DNA of 25,952 nt from the IMG/VR virus record IMGVR_UViG_3300006026_000087, positions 1 through 25,952 of that record. The stretch is one strand, 5' to 3'. This DNA comes from a virus. The translations under genes and the position numbers were made by a program. Below the pieces are notes generated by a model, which did no database searches, was not told the DNA's origin, and saw only the letters and a program-made list of their open reading frames with translations. This document shows positions 7,643 through 13,288 of the stretch, piece by piece (within the stretch, counting starts at the first letter, position 1; every line of letters starts with the position of its first letter).

Positions 7643-8489
7643 CGAATAAACTACCTTGAAACTCCTCAGATGATACTTCATCAAAGCTAGCATCTTTCAA
7701 TGGTATTCTTTCTTTATATAAAAACAATTCACTATCTAATTTATTAACAAATTGGCTTCGTGATCCACTCTCTCTTAATTTTTTATCAAAATTTACTGCG
7801 TATTCAAACTCATTTGGGCTTTCATTTTTTAACTTCCTCCACTCTTGTTGGTTGTGATAAGGACATATTATACAAGCTGATCTTGGTGGTTGTGGCATAC
7901 CTAACTTACCAAAGTATTCCAGGCATTGATGTCTTGATATGTTATTTTCTACTAATGGATAACAGTTTACTTGCCATTTATTAGGTGGGTACTTTGCTCT
8001 TTGGATTTCATCAGAAGATATACCCATTACAATTTCAACTACTTTTCCCCTAAGGCTTCCTACTTCTAATATTTCTCTAACTTTTTCTTGTATTGGTCTA
8101 ATTTTATATCTATCAGTACAGGTTCTTAAAGTAATACCTTTTTTTTCTGTTTCTTTATTTTTTGTGTAAACAGGAATGCTTGCAAAAAACCCAACTTCAG
8201 TTAAAAGATCTTCAGCTATATTACCTGTGTTTCTTTCGTTCTTAACAATAATTATTTTAATTTTGTCTTTAACTTTTTCTTTTAAAAATTCAAACCAATC
8301 ATAAACTTCTTGAGGTTCGTTACCAGTATCAGCAAATATTGCATAGTCAACAGGAGCGATTTCTCCATTGTATATTTTCATTAACAAAGTAGAACTTTGC
8401 ACTCCAGCACCTAATGAAAGTATTCTTAAATCTGGCTTTTTTTCAGAAATGCTTTCATCTGAAAGTCTCATTTCTGCAAGATAATTCAT
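7611..8489 (-). CDS. PP-loop ATPase / PAPS-reductase-family protein
   Basis: This 292-aa protein has a PP-loop at residues 25-34 (SLGAGVQSST), a FADTGNEP strand (52-59), RTCTDRYKIRP (122-132) and a CxxC pair, C206 and C209, in SACIICPYHNQQEW. This is the layout of the phosphoadenosine-phosphosulfate reductase family, adenylate-using enzymes that include CysH, DndC and related sulfur- or nucleotide-handling proteins. The ECGxH-type C-terminal motif of true CysH is absent, so assimilatory sulfate reduction is not supported. The C-terminus has a further Cys pair (CEGYC). The start has a GGAG site eight bases upstream and overlaps the preceding 32-aa gene by ATGA. Its partner gene downstream is the SET protein. 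The substrate is unknown. Confidence 0.85.
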   Translation of the reverse strand: MNYLAEMRLSDESISEKKPDLRILSLGAGVQSSTLLMKIYNGEIAPVDYAIFADTGNEPQEVYDWFEFLKEKVKDKIKIIIVKNERNTGNIAEDLLTEVGFFASIPVYTKNKETEKKGITLRTCTDRYKIRPIQEKVREILEVGSLRGKVVEIVMGISSDEIQRAKYPPNKWQVNCYPLVENNISRHQCLEYFGKLGMPQPPRSACIICPYHNQQEWRKLKNESPNEFEYAVNFDKKLRESGSRSQFVNKLDSELFLYKERIPLKDASFDEVSSEEFQGSLFDDECEGYCGV

Positions 8490-8584
8490 AACTTATCTCC
8501 ATAAACACATTTATCACAAATTATGAGAACATCTGATACTTTGAGTTCTTGTTTACATAACCTGCAAAAATATTTTTCTATCAT
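8486..8584 (-). CDS. 32-aa mini zinc-ribbon protein
   Basis: A very short gene sits exactly in the gap between two others. It begins MIEKYFCRLCKQEL and carries two CxxC pairs (C7/C10 and C23/C26), a complete minimal zinc ribbon. Its ATG overlaps the stop of the 60-aa gene (ATGA) and its stop overlaps the ATG of the PP-loop gene (ATGA), so translational coupling on both sides argues it is real despite its length. A structural or regulatory zinc-binding role, possibly as partner of the PP-loop protein, is inference. No family is recognised. Confidence 0.68.
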   Translation of the reverse strand: MIEKYFCRLCKQELKVSDVLIICDKCVYGDKL

Positions 8585-8763
8585 TCTTCAAACCATTCTT
8601 CAGGAAAAGATTTATTTCTTTTTTCCACTTCCCACTCTTTAGCTTCCACATAGTAATCCAAGCGAACAATAAACCAACTAGATATTTTATCTATGATTTT
8701 ACTTGTAGACCTAGCTAATTCCATAATCTTAACTTCTAAGGTTGCTGTAATCCAAAACCACAT
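8581..8763 (-). CDS. Small protein of unknown function (60 aa)
   Basis: A 60-aa protein with hydrophobic and aromatic residues at the N-terminus (MWFWITATLEV), then a charged amphipathic helix and an acidic end. The start at 8763 follows a GAGGA site about nine bases upstream and overlaps the 79-aa gene by 28 nt. An alternative ATG at 8724 gives 47 aa and starts 11 nt after the upstream stop, but lacks a clear ribosome site. The stop overlaps the next ATG by ATGA. The N-terminus could be a membrane anchor if the long form is made. No family is recognised. Confidence 0.55.
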   Translation of the reverse strand: MWFWITATLEVKIMELARSTSKIIDKISSWFIVRLDYYVEAKEWEVEKRNKSFPEEWFEE

Positions 8764-8975
8764 GATCCATCTTCCTCACTTTCTGTTGTACAATCTTCAG
8801 GTATTCCTGTAAATCCACCATGACCTTCTTCATCACACCTTACACCTGCACACCAAAAATTATAATGTTCTTGATATCCCATATTATGAACTAAGTCTGC
8901 AAATAAGTGATCTGGCATAGAAGGTTGTGGGATTGCAGTTCCACCCATCAATATAACAATTATAAATCCAATCAT
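8736..8975 (-). CDS. Small putatively exported Cys-containing protein
   Basis: This 79-aa protein begins with a hydrophobic stretch (residues 2-10, IGFIIVILM) followed by small and Pro residues, resembling a short signal peptide or anchor with possible cleavage near A14. The rest has four cysteines (C42, C47, C62, C72), enough for two disulfides, plus Gly/Glu-rich segments. The GGGAGAGGAAG ribosome site directly before the ATG is strong, and the ATG overlaps the stop of the 49-aa gene. It might act at the cell surface, for instance with the nearby lysozyme or in superinfection exclusion; this is speculation. Confidence 0.65.
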   Translation of the reverse strand: MIGFIIVILMGGTAIPQPSMPDHLFADLVHNMGYQEHYNFWCAGVRCDEEGHGGFTGIPEDCTTESEEDGSCGFGLQQP

Positions 8976-9121
8976 TCTTCCTCTCCCTTAACACCACTAA
9001 CTTCTAAATTGAATTTAGGGTGCATATATTTAATGTCTTCTTCTGCAAGAGCTATTGCTCTTTCTTCTGTATCTACTAGGTAAGTAAGCTTACCTAATAA
9101 ATATACTGTATGTTTTTTCAT
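8972..9121 (-). CDS. Small protein of unknown function (49 aa)
   Basis: A 49-aa reading frame starting MKKHTVYLLGKLTYLVDTEE fills the space between two other small genes. Its ATG and TGA overlap the neighbouring stop and start by four bases (ATGA at both ends), and its GAGGAAGA ribosome site lies in the end of the preceding gene. The sequence reads as a beta hairpin followed by an amphipathic helix (RAIALAEEDIKY) and an acidic tail. No family is recognised. Confidence 0.65.
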   Translation of the reverse strand: MKKHTVYLLGKLTYLVDTEERAIALAEEDIKYMHPKFNLEVSGVKGEEE

Positions 9122-9225
9122 TCTTCTTCCTCCACTACTTCAACTTCAAGTTCTAAATCTAAAGGAGCATTTTCAAACTTTATGTCTTGAAATTCTCCAT
9201 ATCTTGTTATTATTTTAATTTTCAT
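9118..9225 (-). CDS. Small acidic protein of unknown function (35 aa)
   Basis: A 35-aa frame beginning MKIKIITRYGEFQDIKFEN and ending in a run of Glu/Val residues. The frame is open to 9333, but the part before 9225 lies inside the lysozyme gene, and the Met at 9225 has an AGTGGAAA ribosome site, so the short form is preferred. It overlaps the lysozyme stop by 11 nt and the 49-aa gene start by ATGA. The predicted beta-rich N-terminus and acidic tail suggest a small folded protein. Function unknown. Confidence 0.55.
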   Translation of the reverse strand: MKIKIITRYGEFQDIKFENAPLDLELEVEVVEEEE

Positions 9226-9754
9226 TTTTCCACTTTCTTTCCCATTTTTTTTCATTACTCCAGCACCATTTGCTAGAACTCCAATCATCCCATTGTACTC
9301 TTTTATATATATCTTGTGATAACAGTGATGCAAATAAAATATTGTAATATGGAGTTAATTGAGCTTTTTTAAATTCAAAACCTAGATCTGTTTTAGATGT
9401 AGGTCCTGTGTAAGGTCTACCATAACGCATCACTATCCATTCATCCCACATTGGCAAATCGTATTCTTCAGCAATCCAATTCCATGTCCAAGGCACAAAC
9501 TGAAATACCCCAGAGTCATTATTGCCTTCAGCAGTTCTAACTGCGTCAGCTTTTCCTCTTGATTCACACCAACTAATACGAACAGCAGTATCAATATTTT
9601 CAAAATTAAAATGCTCTAAGAACAAATCTGAGTGATCACGCATTGATTGAGGTACTTCTCTCCTACATTCAATAGCAGTGTTAATAAATTGAGTTTCATT
9701 ACCTATCAGGGGTGTAGAAAAACTTGCTAAGAATAGCATACATTCAGCTATCAC
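9215..9754 (-). CDS. Lysozyme-like / transglycosylase-type peptidoglycan hydrolase
   Basis: This 179-aa protein has a hydrophobic N-terminus (MLFLASFSTPLIG) that could be a signal peptide or anchor, then a lysozyme-like domain. WCESRG places the likely catalytic Glu at E64. The DSGVFQFVPWTWNWIAEEY segment (80-98) is the family's second conserved block, and WDDWSSSKWCW (155-165) matches the W-SS-CW end of transglycosylase-like domains common in actinobacterial and phage enzymes. Likely roles are host lysis, cell-wall opening or processing. The start is GTG at 9754 with a GGAG site five to six bases upstream; no better ATG is in frame. It is the second gene of the minus-strand operon. No holin is recognisable nearby with certainty. 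Confidence 0.8.
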   Translation of the reverse strand: MIAECMLFLASFSTPLIGNETQFINTAIECRREVPQSMRDHSDLFLEHFNFENIDTAVRISWCESRGKADAVRTAEGNNDSGVFQFVPWTWNWIAEEYDLPMWDEWIVMRYGRPYTGPTSKTDLGFEFKKAQLTPYYNILFASLLSQDIYKRVQWDDWSSSKWCWSNEKKWERKWKNEN

Positions 9755-9776
9755 ATCTCTCCTTTGTTTGTTTAGC

Positions 9777-10001
9777 TTATATTAATTTTTTAGCGTCATC
9801 TACAGCTAAGTTTTTAGACTTACCTGCTCCTGTACCAATCAAAACATAGCTTTGCTTAGTACCAACTGATTTAACTTTAAATAAATCAGCTTCATGACTG
9901 CTCATATATGGATTCCACCTAACATGGATCATATAATCTCCAAAATGAATTTCTTCGTCTTGAAGTGCTTTTGCAGTATCGACATAAGGTACATTTACCA
10001 A
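9777..10001 (-). CDS. Leader gene of the minus-strand operon, unknown function (74 aa)
   Basis: A 74-aa protein starting with TTG at 10001, placed five bases after a GAGGAG ribosome site; no usable ATG is found before residue 24. It reads as a small alpha/beta protein (HFGDYMIHVRWNP, then FKVKSVGTKQSYVLIG). A GTGAGKS stretch looks like a Walker A loop but has one residue too few. It is first in the operon, just behind the minus-strand promoter, and lies 22 nt before the lysozyme gene. Function unknown. Confidence 0.65.
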   Translation of the reverse strand: MVNVPYVDTAKALQDEEIHFGDYMIHVRWNPYMSSHEADLFKVKSVGTKQSYVLIGTGAGKSKNLAVDDAKKLI

Positions 10002-10028
10002 TATATCTCCTCTTCTATCTGATACTTA

Positions 10029-10058
10029 ATTATAAACATAAAATTTGCAATTGTGCAA
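10029..10058 (-). promoter_or_regulatory. Promoter of the minus-strand accessory operon
   Basis: On the minus strand a perfect TATAAT occupies 10034-10029. An 18-nt spacer separates it from TTGCAC (10058-10053), a poor -35 with three matches to consensus. Transcription would begin near 10022, just before the ribosome site at 10006-10014. The -35 lies inside the inverted repeat TTGCA-N4-TGCAA (10045-10058), so a repressor there could block it. Confidence 0.6.
10045..10058. promoter_or_regulatory. Inverted repeat TTGCA-ATTG-TGCAA, candidate operator
   Basis: A 5-bp inverted repeat with 4-nt spacing lies in the centre of the divergent intergenic region and overlaps the predicted -35 of the minus promoter and the predicted -35 of the plus promoter. 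Short arms make chance occurrence possible; position makes it interesting. Confidence 0.4.
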
Positions 10059-10080
10059 TCTTATGTTACAATTTTATTAT
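10051..10080 (+). promoter_or_regulatory. Possible promoter of the HTH regulator gene
   Basis: TTGTGC (10051-10056), an 18-nt spacer and TATTAT (10075-10080) form a plausible promoter, with start near 10087 and an AAAGGA ribosome site before the ATG at 10102. The -10 lies inside the 9-bp inverted repeat 10064-10087, as expected for autoregulation. Matches are moderate in AT-rich DNA. Confidence 0.45.
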
Positions 10081-10087
10081 TGTAACA
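10064..10087. promoter_or_regulatory. 9-bp inverted repeat, candidate operator for the HTH regulator
   Basis: TGTTACAAT and ATTGTAACA flank a 6-nt TTTATT spacer with no mismatch. It lies immediately upstream of the HTH gene, covering its predicted -10. Symmetry and location suit a dimeric repressor binding site; an mRNA hairpin is the alternative. Confidence 0.55.
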
Positions 10088-10101
10088 AACAAAAGGACAT
10101 T

Positions 10102-10893
10102 ATGAAAGTAATAAAGTATACACCGAAAAAATTAACTAAAGATCAATTAGTTGAATTATTTAATCAAACGCCATCTAAGACCAATATGGATTTAGGTAAA
10201 GAACTAGGGATTTCACGAGAAAGGGTTAGACAGCTTAGAAATCAATTTGGATTACCTAGCGTTAAGGAATTTAATCAAGATACATTTAGAAGAGCATTAG
10301 TAGCTATTGAAAATGGTTATGGAACATTAAATAGTAATTTATTTAAAGATATTCCTAATTTTTCAATTAAAAAACTAAGAAGCTGGATGGAAGCTGATCC
10401 TGAAGTAAAAAGGCAAGTAAGAATTGCGAATACTAAAGCGTATCAAAAAAGTTATCAACCTGATTATAAAGTATGTAAAGTTTGCAATGTAAATAAACCT
10501 ATTGACGAATTTTATGTTTCAAAAATAGGAAGAGATAAAAGAAATAGAAAATGTAATCCTTGTAATATAAAGACTGTTCATAGTTACTATGAGAAAAGAT
10601 ACACACCTGAACCAATTGTTACAGAAAAAACTTGCAGTATGTTGAAAGAGTTTGGACCTTTGCCTGCAAGTTTCTTTTACAAATCTAGAAAGACAAGTAC
10701 AGGATTGCAATATTCTTGTAAACAATATCAATATGCTTATGACAAATATAGGAATATGTATAAAAAAATTATGAATAATCCAAACGAAACAGAAAGAAAT
10801 TTACAGCTTTCACAACTTGGTAATTGGAAAGCAAAAGCATTAGTAGAAGCACGAGTGGCTGTAAAAACAGATCTAGCAAAGCTGGAATCTTAA
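10102..10893 (+). CDS. Helix-turn-helix / zinc-ribbon protein, putative transcription regulator
   Basis: The 263-aa protein starts at ATG 10102 with an AAAGGA site; an upstream in-frame Met at 10045 would run through the promoter and is rejected. Residues 27-46 (TNMDLGKELGISRERVRQLR) form a helix-turn-helix very like sigma-70 region 4.2. Residues 122-160 form a zinc ribbon, C125-x2-C128 and C151-x2-C154, of the kind also seen beside phage HNH/endonuclease VII domains. A second, degenerate copy may follow (C178 to C206 with FFYKSRKTSTG between) that has lost one Cys of each pair. No nuclease core is evident. Divergent orientation from the accessory operon and flanking inverted repeats suggest it controls that operon. 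Nuclease activity is the less likely alternative. Confidence 0.7.
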   Translation: MKVIKYTPKKLTKDQLVELFNQTPSKTNMDLGKELGISRERVRQLRNQFGLPSVKEFNQDTFRRALVAIENGYGTLNSNLFKDIPNFSIKKLRSWMEADPEVKRQVRIANTKAYQKSYQPDYKVCKVCNVNKPIDEFYVSKIGRDKRNRKCNPCNIKTVHSYYEKRYTPEPIVTEKTCSMLKEFGPLPASFFYKSRKTSTGLQYSCKQYQYAYDKYRNMYKKIMNNPNETERNLQLSQLGNWKAKALVEARVAVKTDLAKLES

Positions 10894-10905
10894 TAAATAT
10901 TCGGC

Positions 10906-10922
10906 TAGTATTATATATACTA
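10906..10922. repeat. Small inverted repeat after the HTH gene
   Basis: TAGTAT and ATACTA flank a 5-nt TATAT spacer, 13 nt after the HTH stop. In such AT-rich sequence this may be chance; it could be part of the 3' structure of the transcript ahead of the terminator. Confidence 0.3.
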
Positions 10923-10936
10923 TCTGATTTGAAAAT

Positions 10937-10994
10937 AGTCGGTGGGTTATTTAGTTAGACCAATCTAATTCCCCCCTGCCGACTGTTTTCTTTT
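10937..10994 (+). terminator. Rho-independent-type terminator after the HTH gene
   Basis: AGTCGGTGGG (10937-10946) pairs with the CCTGCCGACT arm (10975-10984) over 10 bp with two wobble pairs. An inner TTAGA-CCAA-TCTAA hairpin lies in the loop, and a T-rich tract (TTTTCTTTT, 10986-10994) follows. It would end the HTH transcript and insulate the tail operon, whose own promoter lies just downstream. Confidence 0.65.
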
Positions 10995-11005
10995 ATCCCA
11001 CAATT

Positions 11006-11026
11006 CTCAATGTTATAATTGAGGTA
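11006..11026 (+). promoter_or_regulatory. Promoter giving an apparently leaderless tail-operon transcript
   Basis: A perfect TATAAT at 11014-11019 is followed by six bases and then the ATG at 11026, so transcription would start at or next to the start codon. No good -35 is seen at 16-18 nt. A GAGG lies one base before the ATG, too close for a normal ribosome site. CTCAAT and ATTGAG (11006-11011, 11018-11023) form an inverted repeat across the -10, a possible operator. Confidence 0.5.
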
Positions 11027-11373
11027 TGCCTAAATTAACCACTGCTCTTTTAAATGATTCTATAGATATTGAAAGATATTCAAGTACCGATACATTAGAC
11101 GATAGAGGTAATATTTCTCAAGACTTTTCCTCTAGTTCAACAAGTGTCCAAGCAAGAATAGTATCTGCAAAAGATAGGACAGAAAGAGAAGATGATTTTT
11201 TATCTTCTGATCAGAAAAGATTGAGAATAACAATACCTTCAGATACAGATGTAACTGTAAGAGATCGGGTTGTTTATGATTCTATAACTTGGAACATAAG
11301 AGGAGTAGAACAGGTTAAAGATAGATTTGGAAATATATTTTATAAACAATTAATTGTTGAAAGTGGATATTAA
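11026..11373 (+). CDS. Head closure protein (head-tail adaptor)
   Basis: This 115-aa protein follows the head-tail joining family pattern (PF05521, SPP1 gp16-like). It opens with a short beta start (NDSIDIERYSSTDTLDDRGNIS), then VQARIVSAKDRTEREDD, RLRITIPSDTDVTVRDRVVYDSITWNIRGVEQV, and a last strand. The protein caps the connector after packaging and prepares the tail docking site. It would be expected right after the gp6-like connector but is separated from it by the 3.7-kb accessory cassette. Its stop overlaps the next start (TAATG). Confidence 0.85.
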   Translation: MPKLTTALLNDSIDIERYSSTDTLDDRGNISQDFSSSSTSVQARIVSAKDRTEREDDFLSSDQKRLRITIPSDTDVTVRDRVVYDSITWNIRGVEQVKDRFGNIFYKQLIVESGY

Positions 11374-12521
11374 TGGCTTCTAAAAAAATTTACAAAAACG
11401 AGGTACAACAATCTTTAAAAGGAGCTTCTTTAAGAAGTTTTAGAATTACTGATACTTTGCGTAGAGCTAATAGGTATGCAGTGTATTCAGATCGTAAAAT
11501 TAACGAAGTGGGATTACCTGGAGATGTAAATGAATTAAGAAGTTTTCTTTATACATTTTCTATCATTAGCAACGATACAAGAGCTTTGTTGCCTAATAAT
11601 TTTTTAGATTCTTTAAATAGAACAAATTTAAGATTAGGTAAAGCAGTTGGAGACTTTAACGCTATTAGAAATACTTTGACAGGAAAATCTAGAGATTTTG
11701 ATGTTGCAGGTATAGGGGAAAGAGCTGTGCGAAGAGTTGGAGGAAGAATTTCAGGAAGGCTAATGAATACTATTATTCCTAGTGGTAACGATGTTTTTAG
11801 TAGATCAGTATTTAGATCTATAAGGTCTGTTGCGGGTGCAAACTTAACAATAGAAATGGATAGATTTATTAAAGGTCAAAATGGTAGAGAAACTGCTTCT
11901 TCAAAATTAGCTGCCGATTTTTCTGGCTTAGTAGAAATGGGAGAGAATGCTTCATTGCAAGTTGCAGAATACATAAGACTAAAAGTTCAAGAAAACACCC
12001 CTATAGATACAGGTGCTCTTTTAAAATCACTTAAATTAAGAAAAGGTAGAAAAGGTGGGAATACAAAAAGACATACACCAGACTATACAGTTTCTATAGG
12101 AAATGTAAAACCAATGCCAGATCCTAAAGTACCTTATCCATGGATAGTTGAATTTGGTATTAACGAAGGTTATGGAAAAACTAAAATACCTTTTGAAAGC
12201 GTTTTCCCAACACCACTAAAATTCAGATTTTTATCAAGTGTTTCTGGACCAACACCAGAAGATAATACTTATTATGATGATTATAGCGAAGATAATAGAA
12301 GTCCTTATGATCGTGGACCTGGAAACTGGGGTAAAGGCGCAATGGTTAGAACTGCTCTTTGGAAGATTGTAAAAGATGCTAACAAGTATAAAACATTCTC
12401 AGTTGGTATACCTAAATATAAAACTAATCCAATGAAGGAAATTGTTTGGGATGTTGCGCAAAAGAAAGTAGATGAATATGAAAGATCAAAATCTATGAGA
12501 AACTGGGGAGTACCTTTCTAA
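11373..12521 (+). CDS. Tail completion protein, HK97 gp10-like, with N-terminal extension
   Basis: The part from about residue 185 resembles the HK97 gp10 family: VAEYIRLKVQENTPIDTGALLKSLKL is the hallmark (TPxDTGxLxxS), followed by a VSIGN strand and PYPWIVEFG. Family members are usually 110-160 aa; this one has 382, with about 185 residues of basic helical sequence in front and an acidic Tyr/Asp-rich insert (about 290-315). The neighbours, head closure before and tail terminator after, fit the order closure, completion, terminator. The N-terminal extension is unexplained. Both junctions are TAATG overlaps. Confidence 0.8.
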   Translation: MASKKIYKNEVQQSLKGASLRSFRITDTLRRANRYAVYSDRKINEVGLPGDVNELRSFLYTFSIISNDTRALLPNNFLDSLNRTNLRLGKAVGDFNAIRNTLTGKSRDFDVAGIGERAVRRVGGRISGRLMNTIIPSGNDVFSRSVFRSIRSVAGANLTIEMDRFIKGQNGRETASSKLAADFSGLVEMGENASLQVAEYIRLKVQENTPIDTGALLKSLKLRKGRKGGNTKRHTPDYTVSIGNVKPMPDPKVPYPWIVEFGINEGYGKTKIPFESVFPTPLKFRFLSSVSGPTPEDNTYYDDYSEDNRSPYDRGPGNWGKGAMVRTALWKIVKDANKYKTFSVGIPKYKTNPMKEIVWDVAQKKVDEYERSKSMRNWGVPF

Positions 12522-12970
12522 TGGCAATTGTTTTACCTGATTCGGAAATATTATTTAGAACTTGGGCTTTAGAACAATCTATAATCACTGATCAAGTTAG
12601 CACAAGAATAGCTACTAGATTGCCTTCTAATGCAACTCTACCTTTTGCGGTTATTAATTTAATGAGTTCTTCTGCAGAAAATATAGATAGCGCTCCTTTA
12701 TGGATTTCAATGATAGAAGTTAGTTGTTATGGAGGTAAATATGGATCTAACAATAATAAGCCGAATCCTGATTTTGCTTCTGCTTTTAATTTAGCAAATG
12801 CTTTTGTAAGAAGTGCTTTTGATTTTGCTGGAAAAAAATACACTATCAATGGCGTAGAATCAAGACTGGTTGGATTCAACCCAATAGAAGGTCCATACAG
12901 AATAGAAGATACAGACACAGAATTAGCACGCTATAATGTAAGTATTGGAATGTATTATGGAGAAGCATAA
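12521..12970 (+). CDS. Tail terminator protein
   Basis: The 149-aa protein reads like the HK97 gp11/DUF3168-type tail terminator: LPDSEILFRTWALEQ, a TRIATRLPSNATLPFAVINLMS strand pair, IEVSCYGG, a helix FNLANAFVRSAF, and a closing strand IGMYYGEA. It caps the tail tube and sets the interface to the head. The position between gp10-like and tail tube genes supports it. Junctions on both sides are one-base overlaps. The family is called from secondary-structure pattern and synteny. Confidence 0.75.
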   Translation: MAIVLPDSEILFRTWALEQSIITDQVSTRIATRLPSNATLPFAVINLMSSSAENIDSAPLWISMIEVSCYGGKYGSNNNKPNPDFASAFNLANAFVRSAFDFAGKKYTINGVESRLVGFNPIEGPYRIEDTDTELARYNVSIGMYYGEA

Positions 12971-13254
12971 TGAAAAAAATTAAATTAAATCCATTAATAA
13001 GAGTTTTCGATGCTATAAGAGATGAAAAACTTGATCTTATCATAGGAAAAGATTGGGTAGAAGTAACTGAATCTGATTGGAAGAGAATGAAAGAAGCTCA
13101 GACCAAACAGGGAGATATTTTACTTCCTACTTTTACAGCAGAAAATGATGGTATGGGCGAAATTAAATCACTTGTTAGTGAGAAAATTGCTGTGAGTGAT
13201 GAGATGGAAGAGCTAGAAGAGGAAGCCTACGAAGTAGTAAAAGAAGAGGAATGA
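12970..13254 (+). CDS. Small acidic protein of unknown function upstream of the tail tube gene
   Basis: This 94-aa protein begins with a basic stretch (MKKIKLNPLIRVFDAIRDEK), continues with KDWVEVTESDWKRMKEAQ, and ends with a strongly acidic Glu/Val tail (EELEEEAYEVVKEEE). It is coupled to the tail terminator gene by TAATG and lies 34 nt before the tail tube gene. Acidic C-terminal tails occur in other small proteins of this phage. A minor tail or chaperone role is possible but not shown. Confidence 0.65.
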   Translation: MKKIKLNPLIRVFDAIRDEKLDLIIGKDWVEVTESDWKRMKEAQTKQGDILLPTFTAENDGMGEIKSLVSEKIAVSDEMEELEEEAYEVVKEEE

Positions 13255-13288
13255 CAAGTTCCTCATAAGTTATAGGTAGGTATAAGTA

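Noticed and set aside
7760-7984. Plus-strand 74-aa hydrophobic frame opposite the PP-loop gene
   Set aside because: It lies entirely within a well-supported minus-strand coding gene and has no ribosome site.
7611-8489. PP-loop protein as a true CysH (assimilatory PAPS reductase) metabolic gene
   Set aside because: The catalytic ECGxH-type C-terminal motif is absent and the PP-loop form SLGAGVQSS differs; only family membership is supported.
9777-10001. GTGAGKS in the 74-aa protein as a Walker A ATP-binding loop
   Set aside because: The spacing is GxxxGKS, one residue short of GxxxxGK[ST], and no Walker B or NTPase fold fits in 74 residues.
10045-10101. Upstream in-frame start for the HTH protein at 10045
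   Set aside because: It would translate through the promoter and inverted repeat, and only the ATG at 10102 has an AAAGGA site.
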